Positions 1-4,569 of a stretch of 5,612 nt of DNA are shown one piece after another. The stretch lies in NCBI GenBank assembly GCA_001795165.1, contig MGNS01000072.1, positions 37,557 through 43,168 of the forward strand. The letters are read 5' to 3'. The stretch comes from Chloroflexi bacterium RBG_16_57_11. GTDB lineage: Bacteria > Chloroflexota > Anaerolineae > Anaerolineales > UBA4823. The first letter of the stretch is position 1. Each line of letters opens with the position of its first letter. Made by a program: the position numbers and the translations under genes. The notes under the pieces were generated by a model that made no database searches, had not been told where the DNA came from, and saw nothing but the letters and a program-made list of their open reading frames with translations.

Positions 1-505
1 CCGGCGACCACAGGTGTCCTTTAGCCTCCCGCAGACCGGAAAGCTCCTGCCAGGTCGTCCCGCCGTCAGTGGAGCGGAACATAGCAGCGTCTTCCACCCC
101 GGCGTAGACCATGTCAGGATCGGTCAGGGAGGGCTCGAGGCGCCAGACGCGCTTGAACTCCCAGGGGTGCTGCGTGCCGTCGTACCATTGGTGCGTACCG
201 ACCTCACCCTCGTAAACAAATTTGTTGCTTTCACCCCGCGGCATGCCATCGGGCGTTTTTCCCAGTCCGCCGCCAGGCGTTTCCCAGGTCACCCCGCCGT
301 CATTCGAGCGCTGGATCACCTGCCCGAACCAGCCGTTGGACTGGGAGGCGTAAATCCGGTCCGGGTTAACGGGCGATCCTTTGAGGTGGTAGATTTCCCA
401 GCCGGCGAAATGCGGCCCACTGACGTCCCACTTTTCGCGCTTGCCATCCGAAGTCAGGATAAAAGCCCCCTTGCGCGTGCCAACCAAAACTCGAACTCCG
501 CTCAT
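1..505 (-). CDS. BNR/Asp-box repeat (sialidase-like, WD40/YVTN-type propeller) protein, N-terminal part, runs off left edge
   Basis: Reading the minus strand from the ATG at 505 gives 168 codons with no stop before the window edge, so the C-terminus is missing. The start reads MSGVRVLVGTRKGAFIL, typical of exo-alpha-sialidase-annotated bacterial propellers. Two clear Asp-box motifs, S-x-D-x-G-x-T-W, are visible: SNDGGVTW (residues 67-74) and STDGGTTW (145-152). They are spaced as in successive propeller blades. No signal peptide is seen, so a cytoplasmic protein is likely. AAAGGA lies about 8 nt upstream of the ATG and supports this start. The Asp-box is a fold marker, and many such proteins are not sialidases, so the substrate is unknown. 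A long plus-strand frame over the same bases (14-508) is a shadow: it has no family resemblance, while the minus frame has repeated motifs and normal codon use. The gene is probably read from the consensus promoter at 698-726, through a remnant of another gene. Confidence 0.9.
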   Translation of the reverse strand, partial: MSGVRVLVGTRKGAFILTSDGKREKWDVSGPHFAGWEIYHLKGSPVNPDRIYASQSNGWFGQVIQRSNDGGVTWETPGGGLGKTPDGMPRGESNKFVYEGEVGTHQWYDGTQHPWEFKRVWRLEPSLTDPDMVYAGVEDAAMFRSTDGGTTWQELSGLREAKGHLWSP

Positions 506-589
506 TGAATTGTTCCTTTCTGCGTCTCTTTCTGATGTCTGATAAAATAACTGCAAGCGTGGTGATTGCGTATCCGGAGGTGCTCGGAC

Positions 590-670
590 CTAGGTGTGAA
601 GCCTTATATAAAAGTTCATCGCTTCTTCGGCCCTGCCATCGAACATTAGAAAGGTGGTCAGTTTTTGCAT
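590..670 (-). pseudogene. VOC/PhnB-like (3-demethylubiquinone methyltransferase-like fold) protein, N-terminal remnant
   Basis: The minus strand from the ATG at 670 reads MQKLTTFLMFDGRAEEAMNF, then YIRLHT and a TAG stop at 590-592, 26 codons in all. The pattern M-Q-K-(I/L)-T-x-F-L-x-F-D-G-x-A-E-E-A-x-x-F-Y is the usual N-terminus of VOC-superfamily proteins annotated as PhnB or 3-dmu-9_3-mt, which normally run to about 120-160 residues. The homology ends at about FY, and only 84 nt separate the stop from the BNR start, so most of the gene has been lost rather than merely frameshifted. AAGGAA (679-684) is well placed as ribosome binding site, and a perfect sigma-70 promoter lies directly upstream. 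The first half-domain alone should not fold or bind metal. It could act today as a short translated leader for the BNR gene. The family call rests on remembered motif similarity over about 21 residues. Confidence 0.72.
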
Positions 671-697
671 TCTGTGATTTCCTTATCGGTTCGGACT

Positions 698-726
698 ATT
701 ATACCTAAAAAGATAAATATTGTCAA
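698..726 (-). promoter_or_regulatory. Perfect consensus sigma-70-type promoter, minus strand
   Basis: On the minus strand, TTGACA (721-726) is followed by a 17-nt AT-rich spacer (704-720) and TATAAT (698-703). Both hexamers and the spacer match the consensus exactly. Transcription should begin near 690-691, giving a leader of about 20 nt to the VOC remnant start and about 185 nt to the BNR start. It is the strongest promoter-like element in the window. Confidence 0.85.
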
Positions 727-821
727 AACATTTGTTCTAATTCACCAAACATGCATTTAAATAGTATCATCGCCACTGTAAGCGCGCCCAGTCAATTAAA
801 ATCAAGCGATCAAGTCCGTAA

Positions 822-962
822 ACATGCCGGCGAAGGCCAGGTCACTTGCTGGCCCTGAACGCCGTGGCGCAATTCGGTTATCTGATCACGGGATACGGCA
901 TGGAGGCGCTGATTGCTTACGGAATCTTGTACACCTCTAAAGGACAAGGAGCATTGAGATGA
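822..962 (+). pseudogene. Probable C-terminal remnant of a lost gene, ATGA-coupled to the oxidoreductase
   Basis: The frame is open from just after a TAA at 819-821 to a TGA at 960-962 (46 codons) and has no ATG near its beginning. The only ATG is internal at 900, and CTG or TTG codons near 846 are possible but lack a clear binding site. The end includes LNAVAQFGYLITGYG and EALIAYGILY, which are hydrophobic and look like the last membrane-associated segments of a larger protein. The stop shares bases with the next start (ATGA at 959-962), the usual arrangement of coupled genes in an operon. This suggests an intact upstream partner once existed and was mostly deleted. I do not recognise the family. 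A short true membrane peptide, or a chance open frame, remains possible. Confidence 0.4.
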
Positions 963-1555
963 ATATCGGCATTATCGGAGCAGGCCAAATTGGCGGTACA
1001 CTAGGCCGCAAGTGGGCTTCGGTGGGACACATAATCCGGTTTGGAGTGCGGAATCCCGGTGACGCCAGATACGAAGCGTTGCGCACCACCGGCGAGGTGA
1101 GAGAGGCCGGACAGGCAGCCGCCCTCGGTGAGGTGGTGCTTCTGGCGCTGCCTGGTGCGGCAGCGGCAGATTTTGTTTCAGGACACGCACATGCCCTGGC
1201 TGGAAAAATCGTTATTGACGCCACGAACAACGTGCGCGGCGCCGAGATGAACGTCCTAACCATGCTGGCAGAGGTGGCGCCCAGCGCCCGCCCTGTGCGC
1301 GCCTTCAGCACACTAGGTTGGGAGAACTTCGCCGACCCACAGATCGGCGGCCAGCAGATCGATCTGTTTTTCTGCGGCGACCCGGCGGTTCGCTCGACCG
1401 CAGAACAACTGATTGCCGAGGTTGGGCTGCGGCCAGTCTACATCGGGAATTTGGATACTGCCGCGGCGCTGGATGGGTTTACGCGCGTCTGGTTTGCGCT
1501 GGTCTTCGGCCAGGGCTATGGACGGCGGACCGCATTCAAGCTGCTTTCCGAATGA
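959..1555 (+). CDS. NADPH-dependent F420 reductase-like oxidoreductase (NAD(P)-binding, F420_oxidored family)
   Basis: The 198-residue protein begins MNIGIIGAGQIGGTLGRKWA, with the Rossmann dinucleotide motif GxGxxG at residues 7-12. The second strand ends FGVRNP (28-33), where R31 is suited to gripping the 2'-phosphate of NADP. Further landmarks are LALPGAA (62-68), VIDATNN (85-91) and AFSTLGWENFADP (115-127), in the order expected for the F420-dependent NADP oxidoreductase family. Length is normal (about 200-220). Family members transfer hydride between NADPH and coenzyme F420 or an unknown flavin-like acceptor in the cytoplasm. Many bacterial members have no proven F420 link, and no F420 biosynthesis gene is present here, so the substrate is open. 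AAGGAG at 946-951, 7 nt before the ATG, fixes the start. The start overlaps the stop of the upstream remnant frame. I see no convincing promoter of its own in 727-958. Confidence 0.85.
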   Translation: MNIGIIGAGQIGGTLGRKWASVGHIIRFGVRNPGDARYEALRTTGEVREAGQAAALGEVVLLALPGAAAADFVSGHAHALAGKIVIDATNNVRGAEMNVLTMLAEVAPSARPVRAFSTLGWENFADPQIGGQQIDLFFCGDPAVRSTAEQLIAEVGLRPVYIGNLDTAAALDGFTRVWFALVFGQGYGRRTAFKLLSE

Positions 1556-1575
1556 TAATCTATGCTAAGAAAGCG

Positions 1576-1605
1576 TTGGACATACGATAGAATTGCGGAT
1601 ATAAT
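1576..1605 (+). promoter_or_regulatory. Sigma-70-type promoter of the toxin-antitoxin operon
   Basis: TTGGAC (1576-1581), an 18-nt spacer and a perfect TATAAT (1600-1605) lie about 50 nt before the antitoxin start. Transcription should begin near 1612, inside the inverted repeats described separately. Confidence 0.72.
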
Positions 1606-1620
1606 GAATTCTATCCGCAA
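1586..1620 (+). promoter_or_regulatory. Candidate toxin-antitoxin operator: two interlocked inverted repeats over the -10 box
   Basis: GATAGAATT (1586-1594) pairs with AATTCTATC (1607-1615), and TTGCGGAT (1593-1600) pairs with ATCCGCAA (1613-1620). Both arms of each repeat are perfect, and the two palindromes interleave, spanning the promoter spacer, the -10 box and the expected start site. A further ATCCGCCAA follows at 1631-1639, next to the ribosome binding site. AbrB-fold antitoxins, alone or with their toxin, are known to bind palindromes in their own promoters, so occupancy here would block RNA polymerase. Binding itself is inferred. Confidence 0.6.
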
Positions 1621-1653
1621 GGTTATTATTATCCGCCAAAGGAGATTTGTCCG

Positions 1654-1905
1654 ATGATTACAATAAAGGTAGGCCGGCGCGGCCAAATCACCCTCCCCAG
1701 CACGATCCGGCGAAAGATAGGCCTGCAAGAAGGCGACCATATCGCAGTTTTGACCCAGGGCGATCAGCTGATCCTGCAGCCGATTACCCGGACGTTACTG
1801 GACTTGCGCGGTAGTGTGCCCGTCCCCGCGCCGCAAGATTTTGACGCCATTCGCCAAAAGGTGATCGAAGCACAGGTCAAAAAGGTCGCTCCCCATGGAA
1901 CCTGA
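1654..1905 (+). CDS. AbrB/MazE/SpoVT-type antitoxin
   Basis: The 83-residue protein starts MITIKVGRRGQITLPSTIRR and continues KIGLQEGDHI, the standard swapped-hairpin AbrB DNA-binding domain (about residues 1-45). The GxxGQITLP core and the L-x-x-G-D segment are conserved. The C-terminal part (about 46-83: LLDLRGSVP, then a stretch with many charged residues) is the region that wraps and inhibits the partner toxin in such pairs. It should form a dimer that both neutralises the PIN toxin and represses the shared promoter. AAAGGAG (1638-1644) lies 9 nt before the ATG. The stop overlaps the toxin gene by 11 bp, so the two are translationally coupled. The family is certain; the antitoxin role follows from its PIN neighbour. 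Confidence 0.92.
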   Translation: MITIKVGRRGQITLPSTIRRKIGLQEGDHIAVLTQGDQLILQPITRTLLDLRGSVPVPAPQDFDAIRQKVIEAQVKKVAPHGT

Positions 1906-2323
1906 GCGCACCTTTGCCGACACCAACCTGTTTTTACGATACCTGACCAACGACGTATCTGAACAGGCAGATGCCTTCGAGAAAATCCTCCACCGGGCTA
2001 AAAGAGGTGAGATTTTGCTGGTGACAAACAGCATGGTGATCGCCGAGATCGTCTGGACGTTGGAGTCATATTATCGCTTGCCACCCAGTGCAGTTCAAGA
2101 CAACGTCCTGGCGATTTTAAATACACCTGGCCTTGAAGTGGCAGCCAGCGACCGGGTACTACAGGCGACCCTATGGCATGTGGAAAAATCGGTCGATTTC
2201 ATTGACGCATATAACGCCGCCTGGATGGCCGAGGATAGCATCAAAACGGTTATTACCTTCGACCAGAAACATTTCAAGCGATTTGAGGGGATTCGAGTCG
2301 AGATCCCAGGTATAACAGCATAG
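1895..2323 (+). CDS. PIN-domain ribonuclease toxin (VapC-like)
   Basis: The 142-residue protein has the PIN-domain acidic set in order: D9 in ADTNLFLRYL, E51 in AEIVWTLE, D104 (with D101 nearby) in DFIDAYNA, and D123 in TFDQKHF. These residues coordinate Mg2+ or Mn2+ for RNA cleavage. VapC toxins of this kind cut tRNA or rRNA and halt translation when the antitoxin is lost. Length is normal and no catalytic residue is missing, so the toxin looks active. The ATG lies inside the antitoxin gene (11-bp overlap), with AAGG at 1882-1885 as a modest binding site, which should keep toxin output below antitoxin output. The antitoxin here is AbrB-type. The RNA target cannot be read from the sequence. 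Confidence 0.92.
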   Translation: MEPERTFADTNLFLRYLTNDVSEQADAFEKILHRAKRGEILLVTNSMVIAEIVWTLESYYRLPPSAVQDNVLAILNTPGLEVAASDRVLQATLWHVEKSVDFIDAYNAAWMAEDSIKTVITFDQKHFKRFEGIRVEIPGITA

Positions 2324-2349
2324 ACAAAGATTAAATTGAAGGGTCAAGC

Positions 2350-2850
2350 ATGAAGAACCCATTTTCATCCTCTGCCGAACCTAAAGTGCCGCTGTCCTGG
2401 ATCGCACTGCTGCGCATCCTGATAGGGGTGCTCTTTTTGACCACCTGGGCCAGCAACCTGTACAAAGGCTTCTACACGCCGGATGGCCTGGAAGTCTTCT
2501 TCACAGACATCTTTCCGCAATCCGAGAACCCGCTGGGGCTGTACGCGACCTTCATCAATGGGGTCATTTTGCCCATCCGGGAGGTTTTTGCGCCCTTCCA
2601 ACTGGTCACAGAGTTTCTGCTTGGGCTCTGCCTCTTGATCGGGTTATTGACACCCTGGACCAGCGTGGCGGCGGCCTTCTTTATCCTCAACACCTTCCTG
2701 GCGACCCTCGGCCACGATTGGCCGTGGAGCTATGTCACGATTCTGGGCATTCTTTTTGTAGTGTTCTGGACGCGCGCCGGGCGCAGCCTGGGGGTGGATG
2801 CCCGGCTGGCGGCGAGACGCAATCAGCCCCCGTTGCCTTACCTGTGGTAA
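2350..2850 (+). CDS. DoxX/DoxD-like four-helix membrane protein
   Basis: The 166-residue protein has about four hydrophobic helices (roughly residues 17-35, 82-100, 103-121 and 126-141). The loop after the first helix contains YKGFYTPDGLEVFF, and the end contains GRSLGVDARLA, both typical of the DoxX/TQO small subunit DoxD group. In Acidianus, DoxD belongs to a thiosulfate:quinone oxidoreductase. Most bacterial relatives are uncharacterised inner-membrane proteins linked to redox or quinone chemistry, so only membrane location and family are claimed. GAAGGG at 2338-2343 lies 6 nt before the ATG. The gene is 26 bp behind the toxin with no terminator between, so it may be read with the toxin-antitoxin operon. 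Its stop lies 5 bp from the converging DUF1848 stop. Confidence 0.82.
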   Translation: MKNPFSSSAEPKVPLSWIALLRILIGVLFLTTWASNLYKGFYTPDGLEVFFTDIFPQSENPLGLYATFINGVILPIREVFAPFQLVTEFLLGLCLLIGLLTPWTSVAAAFFILNTFLATLGHDWPWSYVTILGILFVVFWTRAGRSLGVDARLAARRNQPPLPYLW

Positions 2851-2855
2851 TCTAT

Positions 2856-3767
2856 TCACGAATACAAAGACGGCGCTTCCGGGTCGTGGCGCAGATAATT
2901 GGCCCGGGCGCGCGCAAAGCTGGTGGTGGCGTAACAATACCGGCAGCCGAACAGGCACGAGTCGTACATGCCGATATCCTTACTGACCACGCAACCACAA
3001 GCGCTGCGCTGGCCCGGGTCTTTGGTGTGAGAGACCTGGATGCCGAAAAGGCGCTCAATGAGTTGGTCATCGACGCACTTGCCCGGTAAGATTCCATAAG
3101 GCTGCAGGTCTGAATCCTCCGCACAGCTGACCATCTCCATGTGGTGCGAACGGGCGATGGCGGCCAGTTCTTTCAGCAAATCGTCCAGCCGCACGGGCAT
3201 CTCCCCTTCAATTACCGCCCCGTCCATCGAAAAAGGCAGCAGTTGCGCCCCCTGGCGGGCCATTTCCTGCAAGCGGCCGCGGATTTTTGGATAATCATCC
3301 ATCAAGCTGATCACCGAGCGCCGGGTAAAGCCTGCCAGCTCAACTGCCAGGCGGGCAAAAGCCAGGCGGTGATAAGCCGGCGGCGTGATCTGGCTGAGCA
3401 CAATCGGGTCGTAACGCCAGATCACCCGATCAGGGCCTACGCGCTGCGCCAGCTCCCGGAATGTCACGAGCGAGGCCTGAGCGGCGGGGCCATTGGCGTC
3501 GATTTCAGGCGGGTAACCCAACAAGGTGTATTGAAAATAGTATCGATATCCACGCGCCTCCAGCTCGCCGAGATATGGAAAAAGCGGGCGCGGGTTGCGC
3601 GTCCAGAAGACGATCACATCCACATCTTCAGGGAGCAGGGAGATATGGGTTATCTGCCCCCGGTTGAAAGGGTTTGGCACCTCACAGAACCCCGCCCGAA
3701 TGCGGTTAATGAACCATGGGGCGTAAAAAGCCGGGATGTCTGTGCGGCGGCTGGCGCTGATGATCAT
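2856..3767 (-). CDS. DUF1848 family protein with C-terminal radical-SAM-like cysteine cluster
   Basis: The 303-residue protein starts MIISASRRTDIPAFYAPWFI, the hallmark of DUF1848. Also visible are VIVFWTRNP (51-59), YYFQYTLLGY (76-85), VIWRYDPI (115-122) and, at the C-terminus, CLFGCRYCYA (C271, C275, C278), a C-x3-C-x2-C set like the iron-sulfur motif of radical SAM enzymes but at the wrong end of the protein. C215, C231, C257 and C259 may bind a second cluster or help hold the first. The reaction is unknown; a radical-SAM-like cytoplasmic enzyme is the usual suggestion. I chose the ATG at 3767 because GAGGTGAT (minus strand, 3775-3782) is 7 nt upstream and because family members begin here. 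A frame extension to 3809 adds 14 residues that overlap this binding site. The gene is complete and faces DoxX tail to tail. Confidence 0.9.
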   Translation of the reverse strand: MIISASRRTDIPAFYAPWFINRIRAGFCEVPNPFNRGQITHISLLPEDVDVIVFWTRNPRPLFPYLGELEARGYRYYFQYTLLGYPPEIDANGPAAQASLVTFRELAQRVGPDRVIWRYDPIVLSQITPPAYHRLAFARLAVELAGFTRRSVISLMDDYPKIRGRLQEMARQGAQLLPFSMDGAVIEGEMPVRLDDLLKELAAIARSHHMEMVSCAEDSDLQPYGILPGKCVDDQLIERLFGIQVSHTKDPGQRSACGCVVSKDIGMYDSCLFGCRYCYATTSFARARANYLRHDPEAPSLYS

Positions 3768-3774
3768 ACGGTCG

Positions 3775-3782
3775 ATCACCTC
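3775..3782 (-). promoter_or_regulatory. Strong ribosome binding site that sets the DUF1848 start
   Basis: The minus strand reads GAGGTGAT, nearly full anti-16S complementarity, 7 nt before the ATG at 3767. It would lie inside the coding region if the upstream ATG at 3809 were used, so it argues for the shorter protein. Confidence 0.75.
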
Positions 3783-3810
3783 TTGACAAAAAACACGATT
3801 TGCATACAAT
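3783..3810 (+). promoter_or_regulatory. Promoter of the GntR-type regulator gene
   Basis: TTGACA (3783-3788), a 16-nt spacer and TACAAT (3805-3810) form a good sigma-70-type promoter reading right. The TACAAT is part of the first unit of the 8-bp tandem array, so further copies of the same hexamer follow downstream at 8-nt steps. The transcript would start near 3817, inside the array, about 60 nt before the regulator start. Confidence 0.6.
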
Positions 3811-3851
3811 TATACAATAATACAATAAGACAATCATACAAAGATACAATA
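3804..3851. repeat. Six 8-bp tandem units (consensus ATACAATA) between divergent genes
   Basis: The units begin at 3804, 3812, 3820, 3828, 3836 and 3844: ATACAATT, ATACAATA, ATACAATA, AGACAATC, ATACAAAG, ATACAATA. Three inner positions differ, so the array is old enough to have diverged or is under partial constraint. It fills nearly all of the space between the DUF1848 and GntR promoters and would be a natural place for binding by the adjacent regulator. Its origin may be replication slippage. Confidence 0.85.
3809..3837 (-). promoter_or_regulatory. Possible promoter of the DUF1848 gene
   Basis: On the minus strand a perfect TATAAT (3809-3814) lies about 42 nt before the DUF1848 start, with a poor -35 (ATGATT, 3832-3837) at 17-nt spacing. 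It overlaps the rightward promoter and the tandem array, so the two directions probably compete or share a regulator. Confidence 0.4.
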
Positions 3852-3878
3852 CAAGATTAAATGAGCCATCCATGACGC

Positions 3879-4292
3879 ATGATGCACATCCAGCTTGATT
3901 TTCGCTCGGGCCAGCCGATCTACCTGCAGATCGTGGAGCAAATCCGCCAGATGGTGGTGAGCGGTGAGCTGCGGCCGGGCGATCAATTGCCGACCATCCG
4001 CCAGCTTGCCACCGACCTGCGTGTCAATTTTAACACCGTTGCGCGGGCCTATCGATTATTGGACGAGGCGGGGCTGATCTCCACCCAACACGGCCGCGGC
4101 ACCTACGTCTGGGAAGCGCCATCGACGGAATCCCCACAACAATTGCGCTGGCAAGGACTGGAAGGCCTGATGAATTATTGCATCCAAGAAGCTCTGCGCC
4201 TGGGATATGCCACAGGAGAGATCCGGCAGGCGTTCGAGGGACAACTTAAAACAACGGAAGAGCGTGATTACGATGAAGAAGAGCGAGGCTGA
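3879..4292 (+). CDS. GntR-family transcriptional regulator, YtrA-type
   Basis: The 137-residue protein carries a GntR winged helix-turn-helix at residues 5-77. Recognisable parts are QPIYLQIVEQIRQMVVSGEL, PGDQLPTIRQLATDLRVN, NTVARAYRLLDEAGLI and HGRGTYV. Only about 60 residues follow, with no large effector domain, which is the YtrA layout. Such regulators usually repress their own operon, often with membrane-transport or membrane-stress genes. Downstream lie an SPFH remnant and a CPBP membrane protein in the same direction, so a membrane-linked operon is likely. The start has two adjacent ATGs (3879, 3882) and no clear ribosome binding site. A four-codon mini frame (ATG 3861) precedes it. 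Low translation would fit a repressor. The acidic C-terminus (TTEERDYDEEERG) is unremarkable. Confidence 0.9.
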   Translation: MMHIQLDFRSGQPIYLQIVEQIRQMVVSGELRPGDQLPTIRQLATDLRVNFNTVARAYRLLDEAGLISTQHGRGTYVWEAPSTESPQQLRWQGLEGLMNYCIQEALRLGYATGEIRQAFEGQLKTTEERDYDEEERG

Positions 4293-4455
4293 TCAAACCA
4301 CCGCAAAAACCCGCGCCCCCAGACATAGGTGGGACGCCGAGAAAGCTGCGCTGTAGGTGGCGGATTACCGCGCCGCGATCGTGTGGGCGGCGCAAACGGC
4401 GCTGCGTGAGATCATCGGTCAGATGCCGCTGGCAGACATCCAGCAGCGCGGTTGA
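4273..4455 (+). pseudogene. SPFH/slipin (stomatin-like) gene remnant with in-frame TAG
   Basis: An ATG at 4273, overlapping the GntR end by 20 nt, opens a frame that reads DAEKAAL, then TAG (4354-4356), then VADYRAAIVWAAQTALREII and GQMPLADIQQRG before a TGA at 4453-4455. The segment D-x-E-K-A-x-x-E-V-x-D-Y-R-x-A-x-x-x-x-A-Q-T-x-L-R-x-x-I-G is the conserved core of slipin/SPFH proteins. The TAG stands where the family usually has Glu, so a single GAG-to-TAG change explains it. Intact slipins are about 250 residues with an N-terminal membrane hairpin; both that hairpin and the C-terminal coiled coil are absent. The rest was therefore deleted, and the fragment is not functional. Family assignment is by remembered consensus over about 40 residues. 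Confidence 0.68.
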
Positions 4456-4474
4456 CACAATGAACCTGGGCGCA

Positions 4475-4504
4475 CTGACAGGCATGCTGGCCCTGGCCCA
4501 TAAT
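4475..4504 (+). promoter_or_regulatory. Weak candidate promoter for the CPBP gene
   Basis: CTGACA (4475-4480), an 18-nt spacer and CATAAT (4499-4504), each one base off consensus, lie about 65 nt before the CPBP start. The gene could equally be read through from the GntR promoter. Confidence 0.3.
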
Positions 4505-4509
4505 ACACC

Positions 4510-4546
4510 GGTGACAGATGCCAAGAACCAGGCCTGATCCGTCACC
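4510..4546. repeat. Imperfect inverted repeat before the CPBP ribosome binding site
   Basis: GGTGACAGAT (4510-4519) pairs with ATCCGTCACC (4537-4546) at 9 of 10 positions around a 17-nt loop. No T-run follows, so it is not a standard terminator. It ends 11 nt before the AAGGA at 4558-4562 and could be an operator, an RNA hairpin or chance. Confidence 0.4.
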
Positions 4547-4569
4547 TTAAAATTATCAAGGACACGAAA

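Noticed and set aside
14..508. Plus-strand open frame of 164 codons
   Set aside because: It is antisense to the BNR gene, whose minus frame has two Asp-box motifs, a good ribosome binding site and a family-typical N-terminus; the plus frame resembles nothing.
505..708. Plus-strand open frame of 67 codons
   Set aside because: It has no binding site or recognisable domain, and runs antisense through the VOC remnant and its promoter.
2838..2850. TTACC-TGT-GGTAA repeat at the DoxX stop as a bidirectional terminator
   Set aside because: The stem is only 5 bp and AT-rich, with no T-run in either direction.
3768..3809. 14-residue N-terminal extension of DUF1848 from the ATG at 3809
   Set aside because: A strong ribosome binding site lies inside this stretch, the -10 box overlaps the upstream ATG, and family members begin at MIISASRRTDIP.
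3804..3851. Tandem array as a CRISPR or plasmid iteron set
   Set aside because: Units are 8 bp with no spacers, and no replication initiator gene is nearby; a promoter-region microsatellite or operator fits better.
3141..3860. Plus-strand open frame of 239 codons
   Set aside because: It is antisense to the clearly recognisable DUF1848 gene and ends inside the 8-bp repeat array.
4460..4537. Plus-strand 25-codon frame starting MNLGALTGMLAL
   Set aside because: It has no ribosome binding site and I see no match to the missing SPFH parts; too short to claim as a gene or remnant.
4246..4545. Minus-strand open frame of 99 codons
   Set aside because: It covers the SPFH remnant in antisense, has no family resemblance and overlaps the GntR end; the plus-strand remnant explains the region better.
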